A stretch of DNA of 64,000 bases from Actinoallomurus oryzae (GCF_039541955.1 NZ_BAABHF010000048.1:62001-126000); one strand, 5' to 3'. Counted from the stretch's first letter, positions 34,119 to 43,948 are shown. Translations and numbers: made by a program. The notes: generated by a model not told the origin, from the sequence alone.

Positions 34119-35189
34119 CTATGCGCTCGGGAGCGTGGGCTCAGTGGACAGCTGCTCGATCGCCGCTTCCTCGGTGGCGAGGTTCTCGGCCGGATCGACG
34201 GGGTAGTGACACGCGGTCACGTGGTCCGCGGTGTCGCCGTCCCGTGCGGTCAGCTCAGGTACGAGCTCGACGCAGTTCGGCTGTGCCTTCGGGCAGCGCG
34301 GGTGGAACCGGCAGCCGGACGGCGGCCGGATCGGCGAGGGCACGTCGCCGGTGAGCACGATGCGCTCCCGGCGCTCGGCGGCGTCGGGGTCGGCGATCGA
34401 GGCCGCGGAGAGCAGCGCGTTGGTGTACGGGTGACGGGGCTTCTCGTACAGGTCCTCGCCTTCGGCGTACTCGGCGATCTTGCCGAGGTACATCACCGCG
34501 ACCCGGTCGCTGACGTAGCGCACGACCGACAGGTCGTGTGCGATGAAGACGTAGGTCAGGCCGAGCTCTTCCTGCAGGTCCTTCAGCAGGTTGATGACCT
34601 GGGCCTGGATCGAGACGTCGAGTGCGGAGACCGGCTCGTCGCAGACGATGAGCTTCGGCTTGAGGGCCAGCGCCCGCGCGATGCCGATGCGCTGCCGCTG
34701 TCCGCCGGAGAACTCCGCCGGGAACCGGTTGTAGTGCTCGGGGTTCAGGCCGACGAGCTCCATCAGCTCCTGGACGCGCTTCTTGCGGTCGGCGCCCGAC
34801 GCGATGCCATGGATGTCGAACGGGTCACCGATGATCGCGCCGACCCGGCGGCGCGGGTTCAGCGAGCCGTACGGGTCCTGGAAGATCATCTGCACGTCGC
34901 GGCGGAACGGCTTGAGCTGCCGGCCGCGCAGCTGGGAGATGTCCTGGCCGTCGAAGACGATCCGGCCCTTGGTGATGGGATGCAGGCCGGTGATGCAACG
35001 GGCGAGAGTCGACTTGCCGCAGCCGCTCTCACCCACGATGCCGATCGTCTCGCCGCGTCGGATCCGCAGGCTGACGCCGTCGACCGCGTGCACGCGGGCG
35101 ACCTCGCGCTTGAAGATGATCCCTTGCCTGATCGGAAAGTGCTTGTAGACGTCGTCGATCTCAACGAGGACGTCCGCGTCCTGACTCAC
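34119..35189 (-). CDS. Peptide ABC transporter ATPase, DppF/OppF type
   Basis: 356-residue ATP-binding subunit. Walker A GESGCGKST, ABC signature FSGGQRQRIGIARAL and Walker B KLIVCDEPVSALD are intact. The C-terminal oligopeptide-transporter extension carries CRFHPRCPKAQPNC, a cysteine cluster that often binds an iron-sulphur centre. The GTG at 35189 overlaps the preceding ATPase stop in GTGA. Confidence 0.94.
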   Translation of the reverse strand: MSQDADVLVEIDDVYKHFPIRQGIIFKREVARVHAVDGVSLRIRRGETIGIVGESGCGKSTLARCITGLHPITKGRIVFDGQDISQLRGRQLKPFRRDVQMIFQDPYGSLNPRRRVGAIIGDPFDIHGIASGADRKKRVQELMELVGLNPEHYNRFPAEFSGGQRQRIGIARALALKPKLIVCDEPVSALDVSIQAQVINLLKDLQEELGLTYVFIAHDLSVVRYVSDRVAVMYLGKIAEYAEGEDLYEKPRHPYTNALLSAASIADPDAAERRERIVLTGDVPSPIRPPSGCRFHPRCPKAQPNCVELVPELTARDGDTADHVTACHYPVDPAENLATEEAAIEQLSTEPTLPSA

Positions 35190-36274
35190 TGCGCCTCCCC
35201 GGCGTCCACGACGGTAGCTGCGGGCGAATCCGCCGACCGGCCGAGCTCGGCGGCCTCCTGCCGCAGGCGGTCGGCCTCCGCGTCCAGACCGGCGGCCTCC
35301 TTGGGCAGCCAGCACGCGGAGGTGTGCCCCAGGTCGGGGAAGCCGTCCTTGTCGCCCACGGCCGTCAGCGGCGGCTCCTCCGGAACACAACGGTCCATGA
35401 CGTATTCACACCGGGGGTGGAAGGCGCATCCCGTCGGGAGGTTGATGAGCGAGGGCGGCTGCCCGGCGATCGGCTTGAGCCGCGTCTTGGCGCCGGTCGA
35501 ACCGGGGATCGATTCCAGCAGGCCCTTGGTGTACGGGTGGTGGGGTCGGTAGTAGAGCGACCGCCGGTCCGCGTGCTCGACCGGTTTGCCGCCGTACATC
35601 ACCAACACGTCGTCGGCGAGGTCGGCGATCACACCGAGATCGTGCGTGATCATGATGAGCGCGGTGTCGAACTCACGCTGCAGCCGCAGCATGAGGTCGA
35701 GGATCTGGGCTTGGACGGTCGCGTCGAGCGCGGTGGTCGGCTCGTCCGCGACGATGAGCTTCGGGTTGAGCGCGAGCGCCATGGCGATCATCGCGCGCTG
35801 ACGCATACCCCCGGAGAACTGGTGCGGGTAGTCGTTGACGCGCTGGCCGGGCTCGGGAATGCCGACCATGCCGAGAAGTTCGATCGCCCGCTTGCGGGCC
35901 TGGGCCTTGGTGACGTCCGGCTCGTGCTGCCGGATCATCTCGACGATCTGCTTGCCCACCTTGTAGAGCGGGTGGAGGCTCGACAGGGGGTCCTGGAAGA
36001 TCATCGCGATCTCCTTGCCACGGACGCGACGAAGCTGCTCGTCGGTCATGGCCAGAAGGTCCTGGCCCTCGAAGAGGGCCTCCCCATCGATCAGAGCGCC
36101 TGCCGTCAGGCCAAGAAGCGTCTGGGTCGAGACGCTTTTCCCGGATCCTGACTCACCGACGATCCCAAGTGTCTTTCCTCGCTCGACGGTGAACGACACT
36201 CCGCGGACGGCCTGGACCAATCCGTCAGATGTGTCGAAAGAGACCTTTAGGTCTCGAACCTCGAGAAGGCTCAT
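35186..36274 (-). CDS. Peptide ABC transporter ATPase, DppD/OppD type
   Basis: 362-residue ATP-binding subunit forming a heterodimer with the DppF-type protein. Walker A GESGSGKSV, signature FSGGMRQRAMIAMAL and Walker B KLIVADEPTTALD are intact, and the C-terminal block CAFHPRCEYVMDRC is present. It follows the binding-protein gene by 182 nt. The C-terminal tail is acidic and variable. Confidence 0.94.
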   Translation of the reverse strand: MSLLEVRDLKVSFDTSDGLVQAVRGVSFTVERGKTLGIVGESGSGKSVSTQTLLGLTAGALIDGEALFEGQDLLAMTDEQLRRVRGKEIAMIFQDPLSSLHPLYKVGKQIVEMIRQHEPDVTKAQARKRAIELLGMVGIPEPGQRVNDYPHQFSGGMRQRAMIAMALALNPKLIVADEPTTALDATVQAQILDLMLRLQREFDTALIMITHDLGVIADLADDVLVMYGGKPVEHADRRSLYYRPHHPYTKGLLESIPGSTGAKTRLKPIAGQPPSLINLPTGCAFHPRCEYVMDRCVPEEPPLTAVGDKDGFPDLGHTSACWLPKEAAGLDAEADRLRQEAAELGRSADSPAATVVDAGEAQ

Positions 36275-36456
36275 GTCCTCCCCTTCGAAAAACTAGCGCC
36301 TCATCTAAGAGCCACAGCATGTCTACCTGATAACGGCTCTGCCTGCGACATCACCGTCTAGCGAGTACGCGGCCCGGCTCACTTGAGCCGTCGTACAGCA
36401 CTGCGGCCGGGCTCGCCGCCACCGACGCGCCCGGCCGCCATACTCGCTGTGGTGCG

Positions 36457-38262
36457 TCAGCTACCGGAGCTGATCCACAGGTTGGTGTAGTCGAACTGCT
36501 GAGCGATCGGCAGCCACGTGGCGCCCTTGACCCTCGAGGAGTGGTACCACGGGGTCTTCTGCGCCATGAAGGGCACGATCGCCGCGTCCTTCATGATCTG
36601 CTGGTCGGCCTGGTGCCAGAAGTTCGCGGCCTCGTCCGTCGTCTTGGCGGTGAGGGCCTTGTCGATGAGACCGTTGGTGGTGGGGCTGTTGTAGTCACCG
36701 TAGTTCGAGGTGCCATCGGCCCAGTTGCGGCCGTCGAACAGCGGGGAGATGACCGCACGGCCGTTGTTGCCGAACCAGTCCGGCACCCAGCCCGGAGCGG
36801 CGACGTCCCACTTGCCGGCGAGCGTGTTGTCCGTCTTCTGCAGGAACTGCGTGTAGAAGTCGGCCTGCGGAACCGGCACGCCCTCGACGGTGATGCCACA
36901 CGCCTTCATGTCCTGCGCGTAGCTCTGGAAGATCGCCGGGTGGTTGCCCGCCTGGCGGTAGGCGGCCTTGACCTTGAGGCCGTTCGGGTAGCCGGCCTCG
37001 GCGAGCATCTGCTTGCACTTGGCCGGGTCACCCTGGCTGCCGTTCGTCGGGTACAGGTTGTAGTCCTGGTAGCCGACGCTGTCCGGCGGGATGATGGTGT
37101 TCAGCGGCGTGTTGTACTTCGGGCCACCGTAGATGCGGGCCAGCGCCACCTTGTTGATGGCGTACTCGATCGCCTGCCGCACCTTGAGCTTCGACATCGC
37201 CTTGTTGGCGTTCGGGCTCCGGAAGTTGAACACCAGGTACGGGTTGGAGACCGGCGGGCCGTTGACCGTCAGGTTCGGGTCGTTCTTGGACGCGAGCCGG
37301 CCGAGCGCCGACGCCGGCACCGGCTGGTCGAGGGAGATGTCGGCGTTGCCGCCCTCAAGCTGCTGCTGGACGGTCTCGGGCGACTCCTGGCCCTCGGTGA
37401 CCTCGATGCGGTCCACGTACTGGTGGCGCAGCGGGTCGGTCTCCTGCTTCCAGTTGGTGTTCTTCTCCAGCACGATCTGCTTGCCGGGGTTGAACACCGT
37501 GACCTTGTACGGACCGGCCGACACCAGGTGACGGAACTGGTCCGGGCTGCCCGGCACGTACTTGTAGTACTCGACCGGCACGGCCGACGCGAAGGTCATG
37601 CCCAGCAGGCTGATGAAGTCCGAGGCGGGCTTGGTCAGCGTGACCTGGAGCGTGTAGTCGTCGAGCGCCTTGACACCGGAGATGTCGTGGCTGTTCTCGT
37701 AGTTCTCGATGCCCTTGGGGTCCTGCTGGAGCTTCTTGTCCTTCAGGAACGGGTCGCAGTACGACTGCATGCCCTTGATGTTGGGCACGTAGTAGTTCGG
37801 CGCACCGACCGGGGAGGCCGGGTTGCACATGTGCTTGAAGGCCCGCACGAAGTCGCCGGCGACCATCGGCCGCGGCGGCTGCGAGTCCCACATGATGCCC
37901 TGACGGACCTTGATCTTGTAGGTCAGGCCGTCCTTGCTGATGCCGCCGTTCTCCGCCGTCGGCATCTCGGCCGCAGCGTCCGGCACCGGGGTGCTGGCCG
38001 CCTTCGGGTCCTTCGACGCGGGGTAGGCGAACAGCTGGCGCGAGTAGGTCCGCTGGAGGGCGCTTGAGACCGTGCTGTAGGCGCTGGTCGGGTCCAGGTT
38101 CTCCTGACCACCGGCACCGACGATCTTCAGCGTGCCGCCCTTCTTGGGCTTGCCGTCATCAGAGCCGCCGCCGCCACCACTGCCGCCGCCGCAGGCGGCA
38201 AGGCCGACAGCGAGCGCGCCGATGGCGGCCGCTGCCTTTAGCCCCGTCGTTCTACCAGTCAT
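36457..38262 (-). CDS. Peptide-binding lipoprotein (SBP family 5)
   Basis: 601-residue substrate-binding protein of the DppA/OppA class. The signal peptide ends in the lipobox LAAC with Cys24, followed by a glycine-rich tether. Family blocks include LTYKIKVRQGIMWDSQPPRPM near 115-135 and VRQAIEYAINKVALARIYGG. It delivers ligand to the downstream permease-ATPase complex. It is the first gene of the operon; its promoter must lie in 38263-38450. Substrate class (oligopeptide, dipeptide or other) is not determinable here. Confidence 0.93.
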   Translation of the reverse strand: MTGRTTGLKAAAAIGALAVGLAACGGGSGGGGGSDDGKPKKGGTLKIVGAGGQENLDPTSAYSTVSSALQRTYSRQLFAYPASKDPKAASTPVPDAAAEMPTAENGGISKDGLTYKIKVRQGIMWDSQPPRPMVAGDFVRAFKHMCNPASPVGAPNYYVPNIKGMQSYCDPFLKDKKLQQDPKGIENYENSHDISGVKALDDYTLQVTLTKPASDFISLLGMTFASAVPVEYYKYVPGSPDQFRHLVSAGPYKVTVFNPGKQIVLEKNTNWKQETDPLRHQYVDRIEVTEGQESPETVQQQLEGGNADISLDQPVPASALGRLASKNDPNLTVNGPPVSNPYLVFNFRSPNANKAMSKLKVRQAIEYAINKVALARIYGGPKYNTPLNTIIPPDSVGYQDYNLYPTNGSQGDPAKCKQMLAEAGYPNGLKVKAAYRQAGNHPAIFQSYAQDMKACGITVEGVPVPQADFYTQFLQKTDNTLAGKWDVAAPGWVPDWFGNNGRAVISPLFDGRNWADGTSNYGDYNSPTTNGLIDKALTAKTTDEAANFWHQADQQIMKDAAIVPFMAQKTPWYHSSRVKGATWLPIAQQFDYTNLWISSGS

Positions 38263-38800
38263 GTACGCCCTCCTCCGGCCTTGCGGCCGTCTTACGCTAT
38301 GGGGTCAAAGCATGCCGGGGCAGGCACGCCTCAAGGTGCGAGAACACCCTGAGCCGGAGTCACTGTCCAGCTCAGATTGGTAAAGAGTGGGACTGGTTAC
38401 TCAACCGTTCAGATCGCGAGACAAGCCCGTGACAACGTGACGACATACCGTTAATGGGGCATCGCACTACGTGTCGCAAAAACCTGGGGGAGTCCTGGCC
38501 GGCGTATCCGCTCTGGTCGAGCCCTTTCCTCTCTCGCATTCCCGTTGCGACAGACGGCCGACGCTGGAGCGCCTGAGATAAGGCCTTGGCGTTCTAGCAG
38601 GTCACGGCCGTCCATCAAGGGGATTGTAGGCCGGTCGCCCCAGAACGCCGACATCAGGAGGCCCGCACGCGCAATCGCGTGCGGGCCTCCTGGGGCGTCG
38701 CGGAAGCCACCGCTCACATCCGCGGTGACGGTGACTCTCCGCTCACCGGCGTCGCTACCGTTCGTATCCTCGGCGCGGCAGCTCGCTCGTTAGCGCTCGT
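38263..38800. terminator. Spacer before the peptide operon, with hairpin 38655-38692
   Basis: The spacer holds the promoter region of the binding-protein gene and a near-ideal 17-bp inverted repeat (38655-38671 and 38676-38692, CAAT loop). No U tract follows. On the minus strand it lies downstream of ino1, so it probably terminates the padR-ino1 transcript. No gene is seen in the spacer. Confidence 0.65.
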
Positions 38801-38980
38801 TACCGCTCGTGCTTTCGGTCGCGGTAGCTCCTCACTCGCTTCGCGGGCGGCTCGTACCTCACCACCCACTCCGCTCGCTCGTTCGCTACCGCTCGTGCTT
38901 CCGGTCGCGGTAGCTCCTCACTCGCTTCGCGGGCGGCTCGTACCTCACCACCCACTCCGCTCGCTCGTTCGCTACCGCTC
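38801..38980. repeat. 86-bp tandem repeat starting in the ino1 stop codon
   Basis: Two copies (38801-38886 and 38887-38972) differ by one base, and eight bases of a third copy (38973-38980) run into the last codons of ino1. Each unit contains an 8-bp inverted repeat GCTACCGC...GCGGTAGC and runs of CTCGCTCGTTCGC type. A weaker similar stretch lies upstream near 38700-38800. Origin by slippage or unequal exchange is inferred. Confidence 0.9.
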
Positions 38981-40051
38981 CACCTTGCCGGCGATGAAGT
39001 CTTCGACCGCCTGGTGGGCCTGGTCGTCGTTGTACTGGACGGGCGGCGACTTCATGAAGTACGAGCTCGCCGACAGGATCGGGCCGCCGATGCCGCGGTC
39101 CTTGGCGATCTTCGCGGCGCGCACCGCGTCGATGATGACGCCGGCGGAGTTCGGGGAGTCCCAGACCTCGAGCTTGTACTCCAGGTTCAGCGGCGTGTCA
39201 CCGAAGGACCTGCCCTCCAGGCGGACGTAGGCCCACTTGCGGTCGTCGAGCCACGGCACGTGGTCGGACGGGCCGATGTGCACGTCGGCCTTTGCCATCT
39301 CGTGCGGGATCTGCGAGGTGACCGACTGGGTCTTGGAGATCTTCTTGGACTGGAGGCGCTTGCGCTCCAGCATGTTCATGAAGTCCATGTTGCCGCCGAA
39401 GTTGAGCTGGTACGTGCGCAGCAGCTCGACCCCGCGGTCCTCGAACAGACGGGCCATCACACGGTGCGTGATGGTGGCGCCCACCTGGGACTTGATGTCG
39501 TCGCCCACGATCGGGACGCCGGCGTCGGTGAACTTCTGGGCCCAGGCGGGGTCGCTGGCGATGAACACCGGCAGCGCGTTGACGAACGCGACCTTGGCGT
39601 CGAGGGCGGCCTGTGCGTAGAAGCGGTCGGCCTCCTCCGAGCCCACCGGCAGGTACGACACGAGCACGTCGGCCTTGGTGTCCTTGAGGACCTGCACGAC
39701 GTCGACCGGGGTCTCGTCGGACTCCTGGATGATCTCGCGGTAGTACTCGCCGAGGCCGTCGAAGGTGTGGCCGCGCTGTACGGTCACCCCGGACGGCGGG
39801 ACGTCGCAGATCTTGATCGTGTTGTTCTCGCTGGCCACGATCGCCTCGGACAGGTCGCGGCCGACCTTCTTGGCGTCCACGTCGAACGCGGCGACGAACT
39901 CCACGTCACCGACGTGGTAGTCACCGAACTGGACGTGCATCAGGCCGGGAACACGAGTGTCGGGCGAGGCGTCCTTGTAGTACTCGACTCCCTGGACGAG
40001 CGAACTCGCGCAGTTGCCGACACCGACGATGGCGACGCGCACTGAACCCAT
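38972..40051 (-). CDS. ino1: Inositol-3-phosphate synthase
   Basis: 359-residue NAD-dependent enzyme converting glucose 6-phosphate to inositol 1-phosphate, the entry to phosphatidylinositol and mycothiol. Motifs: VGVGNCASSLVQG for NAD binding, DVPPSGV, SYLPVGSE, GDDIKSQVGATITHR and LNFGGNMDFMNM. AAGGAGCACC precedes the ATG. It lies 46 nt after the padR gene, the same order as mycobacterial Rv0047c-Rv0046c, so the PadR protein likely regulates it. Confidence 0.96.
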   Translation of the reverse strand: MGSVRVAIVGVGNCASSLVQGVEYYKDASPDTRVPGLMHVQFGDYHVGDVEFVAAFDVDAKKVGRDLSEAIVASENNTIKICDVPPSGVTVQRGHTFDGLGEYYREIIQESDETPVDVVQVLKDTKADVLVSYLPVGSEEADRFYAQAALDAKVAFVNALPVFIASDPAWAQKFTDAGVPIVGDDIKSQVGATITHRVMARLFEDRGVELLRTYQLNFGGNMDFMNMLERKRLQSKKISKTQSVTSQIPHEMAKADVHIGPSDHVPWLDDRKWAYVRLEGRSFGDTPLNLEYKLEVWDSPNSAGVIIDAVRAAKIAKDRGIGGPILSASSYFMKSPPVQYNDDQAHQAVEDFIAGKVER

Positions 40052-40097
40052 GCGGGGTGCTCCTTTTTCTCTTGATGCCGGGACGCGCTCGCGTCTC

Positions 40098-40670
40098 TCA
40101 GCGGTTCTCTTCCTCTTGTTGCTGTGCGCGCTCGCGCCCGATCAGCTCGTTGAGCCACCGGACCTCGCGCTCGACCGACTCCAGCCCGTGCTGTTGCAGC
40201 TCGAGCGTGTAGTTGTCGACTCGCTCCCGAGTGCGGGCCAGCGCGGCACGTACGCCCTCCAGCCGTTCCTCGAGGCGGCTGCGCCGGCCTTCGAGAATCC
40301 GCAGCCGTACGTCGGCGCGGGTGTGGGCGAAGAAGGCGAAATGCACCCCGAAGCCCTCGTCCTCCCAGGAAGCGGGGCCCGCCTCGGAGAGGAGCTCCTG
40401 CAGGCGCTCCTTTCCTTCGGCGGTGAGCTTGTACACGATCTTCGAACGGCGGGTCGCGGCGGGCCGGACCACGGCGGGCTCCTGGTCGTCCTCGGTGATC
40501 AACCCCTGTTCGAGCAGCTGCTTCAGACAGGGGTAGAGCGAGCCATAGGAGAAGGCGCGGAACATGCCGAGCAGAGCGTTGAGCCGTTTGCGCAGCTCAT
40601 AGCCGTGCATCGGGGACTCGTGGAGCAGCCCGAGCACTGCGAGCTCGAGCTCGCCACCCTTGCCTCTCAT
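40098..40670 (-). CDS. PadR family transcriptional regulator
   Basis: 190-residue repressor with an N-terminal winged helix (LELAVLGLLHESPMHGYELRKRLN...FSYGSLYPCLKQLLEQGLI) and a C-terminal Vir-type helical dimerisation region. The ATG at 40670 follows GGAGGGG; an upstream in-frame ATG would place coding over the operator and is rejected. It is co-transcribed with ino1. The operator dyad at 40699-40743 is just upstream, indicating autoregulation and control of inositol synthesis. Confidence 0.92.
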   Translation of the reverse strand: MRGKGGELELAVLGLLHESPMHGYELRKRLNALLGMFRAFSYGSLYPCLKQLLEQGLITEDDQEPAVVRPAATRRSKIVYKLTAEGKERLQELLSEAGPASWEDEGFGVHFAFFAHTRADVRLRILEGRRSRLEERLEGVRAALARTRERVDNYTLELQQHGLESVEREVRWLNELIGRERAQQQEEENR

Positions 40671-40698
40671 GCACCCCTCCGTCCGACCACTCGCCTCG

Positions 40699-40743
40699 AT
40701 GTATCGCTCGAATGTATCGAACCGATACATCAGAACGATACGG
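40699..40743. promoter_or_regulatory. PadR operator: four half-sites in a symmetric array
   Basis: ATGTATCG at 40699-40706 and 40712-40719, then CGATACAT at 40723-40730 and CGATACGG at 40736-40743. The inner pair forms a perfect 8-3-8 palindrome and the outer pair flanks it at equal 5-nt spacers on each side, giving one dyad centred on 40721. It lies 29 nt upstream of the padR start. PadR binding is inferred from position and symmetry. Confidence 0.8.
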
Positions 40744-40855
40744 CGACGGGTAAGCGGCCGCAAGCGCCCACGCGGACGGGGTTTCCGTGACTCGGGCGAG
40801 AGAGGAGCGAGCCCGGGGCTGGGGCCGGCCTTGCGGTGCGTCGTACTCTGCTGGC

Positions 40856-41254
40856 ATGTGGTCGCAGCGAATGGTCGTCGACTACGGGCTCGCCCGGCGG
40901 GCCACCCTGTCCGACCTGTTCTCCGGCGGGCTGACCGTCGACGACGCCTGCGACGCGCACCCGTACCTCCTGAGGGCCGCCAAGTACCACGGGGAGCCGA
41001 CCGAGAAGGTGTGCCCCGTCTGCCGGAAAGAGCGGCTCACGCATGTGACGTACGTCTACGGTGACCAGCTGGGCCGCTACGCCGGACGCGTCAAGGCCAC
41101 CCCGGAGCTCCAGCAGATGGCCCACGAATTTGGGGAGTTCCGGGCGTATGTGGTCGAAGTGTGCCAAAGTTGTGGCTGGAACCACTTGACTCTCTCGTAC
41201 GTACTAGGGCATGGGGAGGCCCCCTCCGACGAGGGCAGAACCGCACGCTCGTAG
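40856..41254 (+). CDS. DUF5318 zinc-ribbon-like protein
   Basis: 132-residue protein with two cysteine pairs, CPVC and CQSCGW, probably a zinc ribbon. It matches the DUF5318 family (Rv0049-like) found upstream of ponA1 in mycobacteria. Other segments are VVDYGLARRATLSDLFSGGL and HPYLLRAAKYHGEPT. No Shine-Dalgarno; TACTCT lies 6 nt before the ATG, suggesting a leaderless transcript. Function unknown; the conserved link to a penicillin-binding protein hints at the cell wall. Confidence 0.88.
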   Translation: MWSQRMVVDYGLARRATLSDLFSGGLTVDDACDAHPYLLRAAKYHGEPTEKVCPVCRKERLTHVTYVYGDQLGRYAGRVKATPELQQMAHEFGEFRAYVVEVCQSCGWNHLTLSYVLGHGEAPSDEGRTARS

Positions 41255-41354
41255 CCGCGTTCCGGCGTGGAAACCCCGAGTGGTGGTCTCGGTCGCTTGC
41301 CCACCCCAGTACTGTCGGACGGATTGACCGCCGTACCCCAGTGAACGAGGTCGC

Positions 41355-43937
41355 GTGAGTTACGGAAGCGATTACGGGCCAGAGTACGGGCAGCGGGGAC
41401 GAGAACGGCCCACCCCACCGACCCGACCGCAGACGCCGGTCGGGCGGTCGGACATGCCATCCCTGCCCAGCGGATCGCCCGCAGGGGGCCTCGAACGCTA
41501 CGGAGGCCCGCCCCGCCGCGGTGACGGCCCGCCACGGCGTCCTGGCGGTCCGGGGGGACGTCCCGGCGGTCCTGGAGGCGCCGGTGGTCCCGGTGGCCCG
41601 GGGCGGCGGCGCGCCGCCAACGGCGGCACCGGAGGAGGCGGACGCGGCCCGCGCGGTGGCGAGCCCCCCGCGACCGGCTGGCGGCGCTTCATGCCCTCCT
41701 GGAAGCTCGTGCTCGCCACCATGGGCATCGGCACGCTCGCCAGCATCTGCATGTTCGGTGTCGCGTACGCCATGGTGAAGGTGCCCAAGGTGAACGCCGA
41801 CGCGACGATCCAGGGCTCGACGATCTACTACAGCGACGGCAAGACCGTGATGGGCAAGATCGGGTCCTCCCGCACGATCGTTCGGTTCGACCAGATTTCG
41901 CCGGCCATGCAGAACGCCGTACTGGCTGCGGAGGACCGCAAGTTCTACTCCGAGTCGGCGATCTCCCCGACCGGCATCGCCCGCGCCATGGCCAACAACC
42001 TGGCCGGCGGTGACACGCAGGGTGGCTCGACCATCACCCAGCAGTACGTCAAGAACGCCTACTTGAACCAGCAGCGAACGATCACGCGTAAGTTCAAGGA
42101 ACTGTTCATCGCCGTCAAGGTCGGCAAGCAGCAGGATAAGCAGACTATCCTGCAGAACTACCTCAACACCATCTACTTCGGGCGTGGCGCGAACGGCATC
42201 GAGGCTGCGGCCCAGGCCTACTACAACGTCCACGCCAAGGACCTGACGGTCCAGCAGGCCGCAGTGCTGGCAGCCGCGATCAAAGAGCCGGACGATGGCT
42301 CGGGAAGCACGTACTACGACCCGCGTAGCAAGGGCAAGCAGCACGCCGACGCCATCGCGCGGTACAACTTTGTGCTCGACGGCATGGTCAAGATGGGGAA
42401 GCTGTCCCCGGCCGACTACGCCAAGTACAAAGACCATCCCAAGATGACGATCGCTCGCAAGGACTCCGAGACCTACGCCGGGCAGAAGGGCTACCTGCTC
42501 CAGCGCACGAAGAACGCCATGCACAACATGGGCATCTCCGACGCGGATCTGGAGACCAAGGGCCTGAAGATCTACACCACGTGGGACCAAGGGCTGCAGG
42601 CGAAGGCCAAGACGGCGGTGGAGCACACCCTCACCGCGAACCATCTGCCCAGCGACACCCGCGTCGGTCTCGTCTCGATCGACCCCAAGAACGGTGAGAT
42701 CAAGGCGGCGTACGGCGGCAAGGACTACCTGAAGCGGTACGTCGACGACGCCTTCTACGCGACGGCACAGGTGGGTTCGGGCTTCAAGCCGTACGTGCTC
42801 GCCACCGCGCTCAGCCAGGGCATCGGGCTCAAGAGCCAGTTCGACGCGACCGCGCCCGCCTGGATCGACACCAAGGGCGACCGGGTATCGCCCGGCTCCT
42901 CCAGTGACGCGTTCCAGGTGCACAACGACGAGGGCAACCCGACGAACCCGATCGTGGACCTGATCACGGCGACCCAGATGTCCTACAACACGGTCTACGT
43001 GCCGCTCGGATACAAGGCGGGCTCGGACAATGTCGAAAGCCTCGCCGAGAAGGCCGGGCTGCCCGGGGACGCGATGAAGCCGCACGTCGGCCAGGCAGGT
43101 TTCTTCCTCGGCCAGTCCTCGATGAGCGTGCTGAACCAGGCGACCGGGTACGCCACGATCGCCAACGACGGTGAGTACATCCGTCCGCACAGCATCCGCC
43201 GTGTCCTGGACGCCCAGAGTCACCCGTACTTGCAGTCGAAGTGGAAGGACATCGAGCACAGGCGGGCGTTCAGCGCCGACGTCGCGCACGACACGCAGTT
43301 CGCCATGCAGTCCGTGGTCAAGACGGGCGGCACCGGCTTCCGGGCCGCGTTGCCCGGTCGGGAGGTCGCCGGTAAGACCGGTACCACCAACGAGAACAAG
43401 GCCGCCTGGTTCAACGGCTTCACCGCGAAGCAACTAGTGACCTCGGTCGGCATGTGGCGATACGACGATCCGATCTCCAAGGGCAAGCACAAGCGCGCCG
43501 GCCGCTATCTGCCGATGGTGGGCATCGGCGGAATTCCGAGGGTCAACGGTGGCGACTTCCCGGCGCGGATCTGGCACGACTACATGAGCGCCGCGCTGCA
43601 GGGCAAGGAAGTCACAACCTTCCCGCCGCCGGCGTACGTCGGCGACGATCAGGCGTTCGCCACGGCGAAGCCGACCACGAAGCCGACGCCGGAGAACACC
43701 CCGACGCCGACCTGCCTGCCGAACCAGAGCCCGATGAGGGACAACTGCAAGCCCGGCGACGGCGGCAACCAGAACCCGAACTGCACTCTGCACCCGACCC
43801 GGCCGAACTGTCCGGAGACCTCGCCTCCGGCATCGCCGACCTGCAAGCGCATCGTCGGCTGCGAGTCGCCGCCGGACGGGAACAACAACGGAGGACAGGG
43901 GCCGAACGCCCGCGCCGCGAGGCCGATCGACGAATAG
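41355..43937 (+). CDS. Bifunctional class A penicillin-binding protein (PonA1-like)
   Basis: 860-residue membrane peptidoglycan glycosyltransferase and transpeptidase. A glycine/proline-rich cytoplasmic segment spans 1-108 and the transmembrane helix about 117-140. The glycosyltransferase domain has catalytic E193 in AAEDRKFY and GGSTITQQYVKN. The transpeptidase has S475-G-F-K478, S543-Y-N and K674-T-G. A proline/threonine tail with four or more cysteines follows. GTG start. Synteny with padR-ino1 and DUF5318 matches mycobacterial ponA1. Confidence 0.95.
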   Translation: MSYGSDYGPEYGQRGRERPTPPTRPQTPVGRSDMPSLPSGSPAGGLERYGGPPRRGDGPPRRPGGPGGRPGGPGGAGGPGGPGRRRAANGGTGGGGRGPRGGEPPATGWRRFMPSWKLVLATMGIGTLASICMFGVAYAMVKVPKVNADATIQGSTIYYSDGKTVMGKIGSSRTIVRFDQISPAMQNAVLAAEDRKFYSESAISPTGIARAMANNLAGGDTQGGSTITQQYVKNAYLNQQRTITRKFKELFIAVKVGKQQDKQTILQNYLNTIYFGRGANGIEAAAQAYYNVHAKDLTVQQAAVLAAAIKEPDDGSGSTYYDPRSKGKQHADAIARYNFVLDGMVKMGKLSPADYAKYKDHPKMTIARKDSETYAGQKGYLLQRTKNAMHNMGISDADLETKGLKIYTTWDQGLQAKAKTAVEHTLTANHLPSDTRVGLVSIDPKNGEIKAAYGGKDYLKRYVDDAFYATAQVGSGFKPYVLATALSQGIGLKSQFDATAPAWIDTKGDRVSPGSSSDAFQVHNDEGNPTNPIVDLITATQMSYNTVYVPLGYKAGSDNVESLAEKAGLPGDAMKPHVGQAGFFLGQSSMSVLNQATGYATIANDGEYIRPHSIRRVLDAQSHPYLQSKWKDIEHRRAFSADVAHDTQFAMQSVVKTGGTGFRAALPGREVAGKTGTTNENKAAWFNGFTAKQLVTSVGMWRYDDPISKGKHKRAGRYLPMVGIGGIPRVNGGDFPARIWHDYMSAALQGKEVTTFPPPAYVGDDQAFATAKPTTKPTPENTPTPTCLPNQSPMRDNCKPGDGGNQNPNCTLHPTRPNCPETSPPASPTCKRIVGCESPPDGNNNGGQGPNARAARPIDE

Positions 43938-43948
43938 CCTGACCGTTG

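Noticed and set aside
38657..38980. CRISPR-like repeat
   Set aside because: Only two and a fraction copies with no unique spacers; it is a simple tandem duplication.
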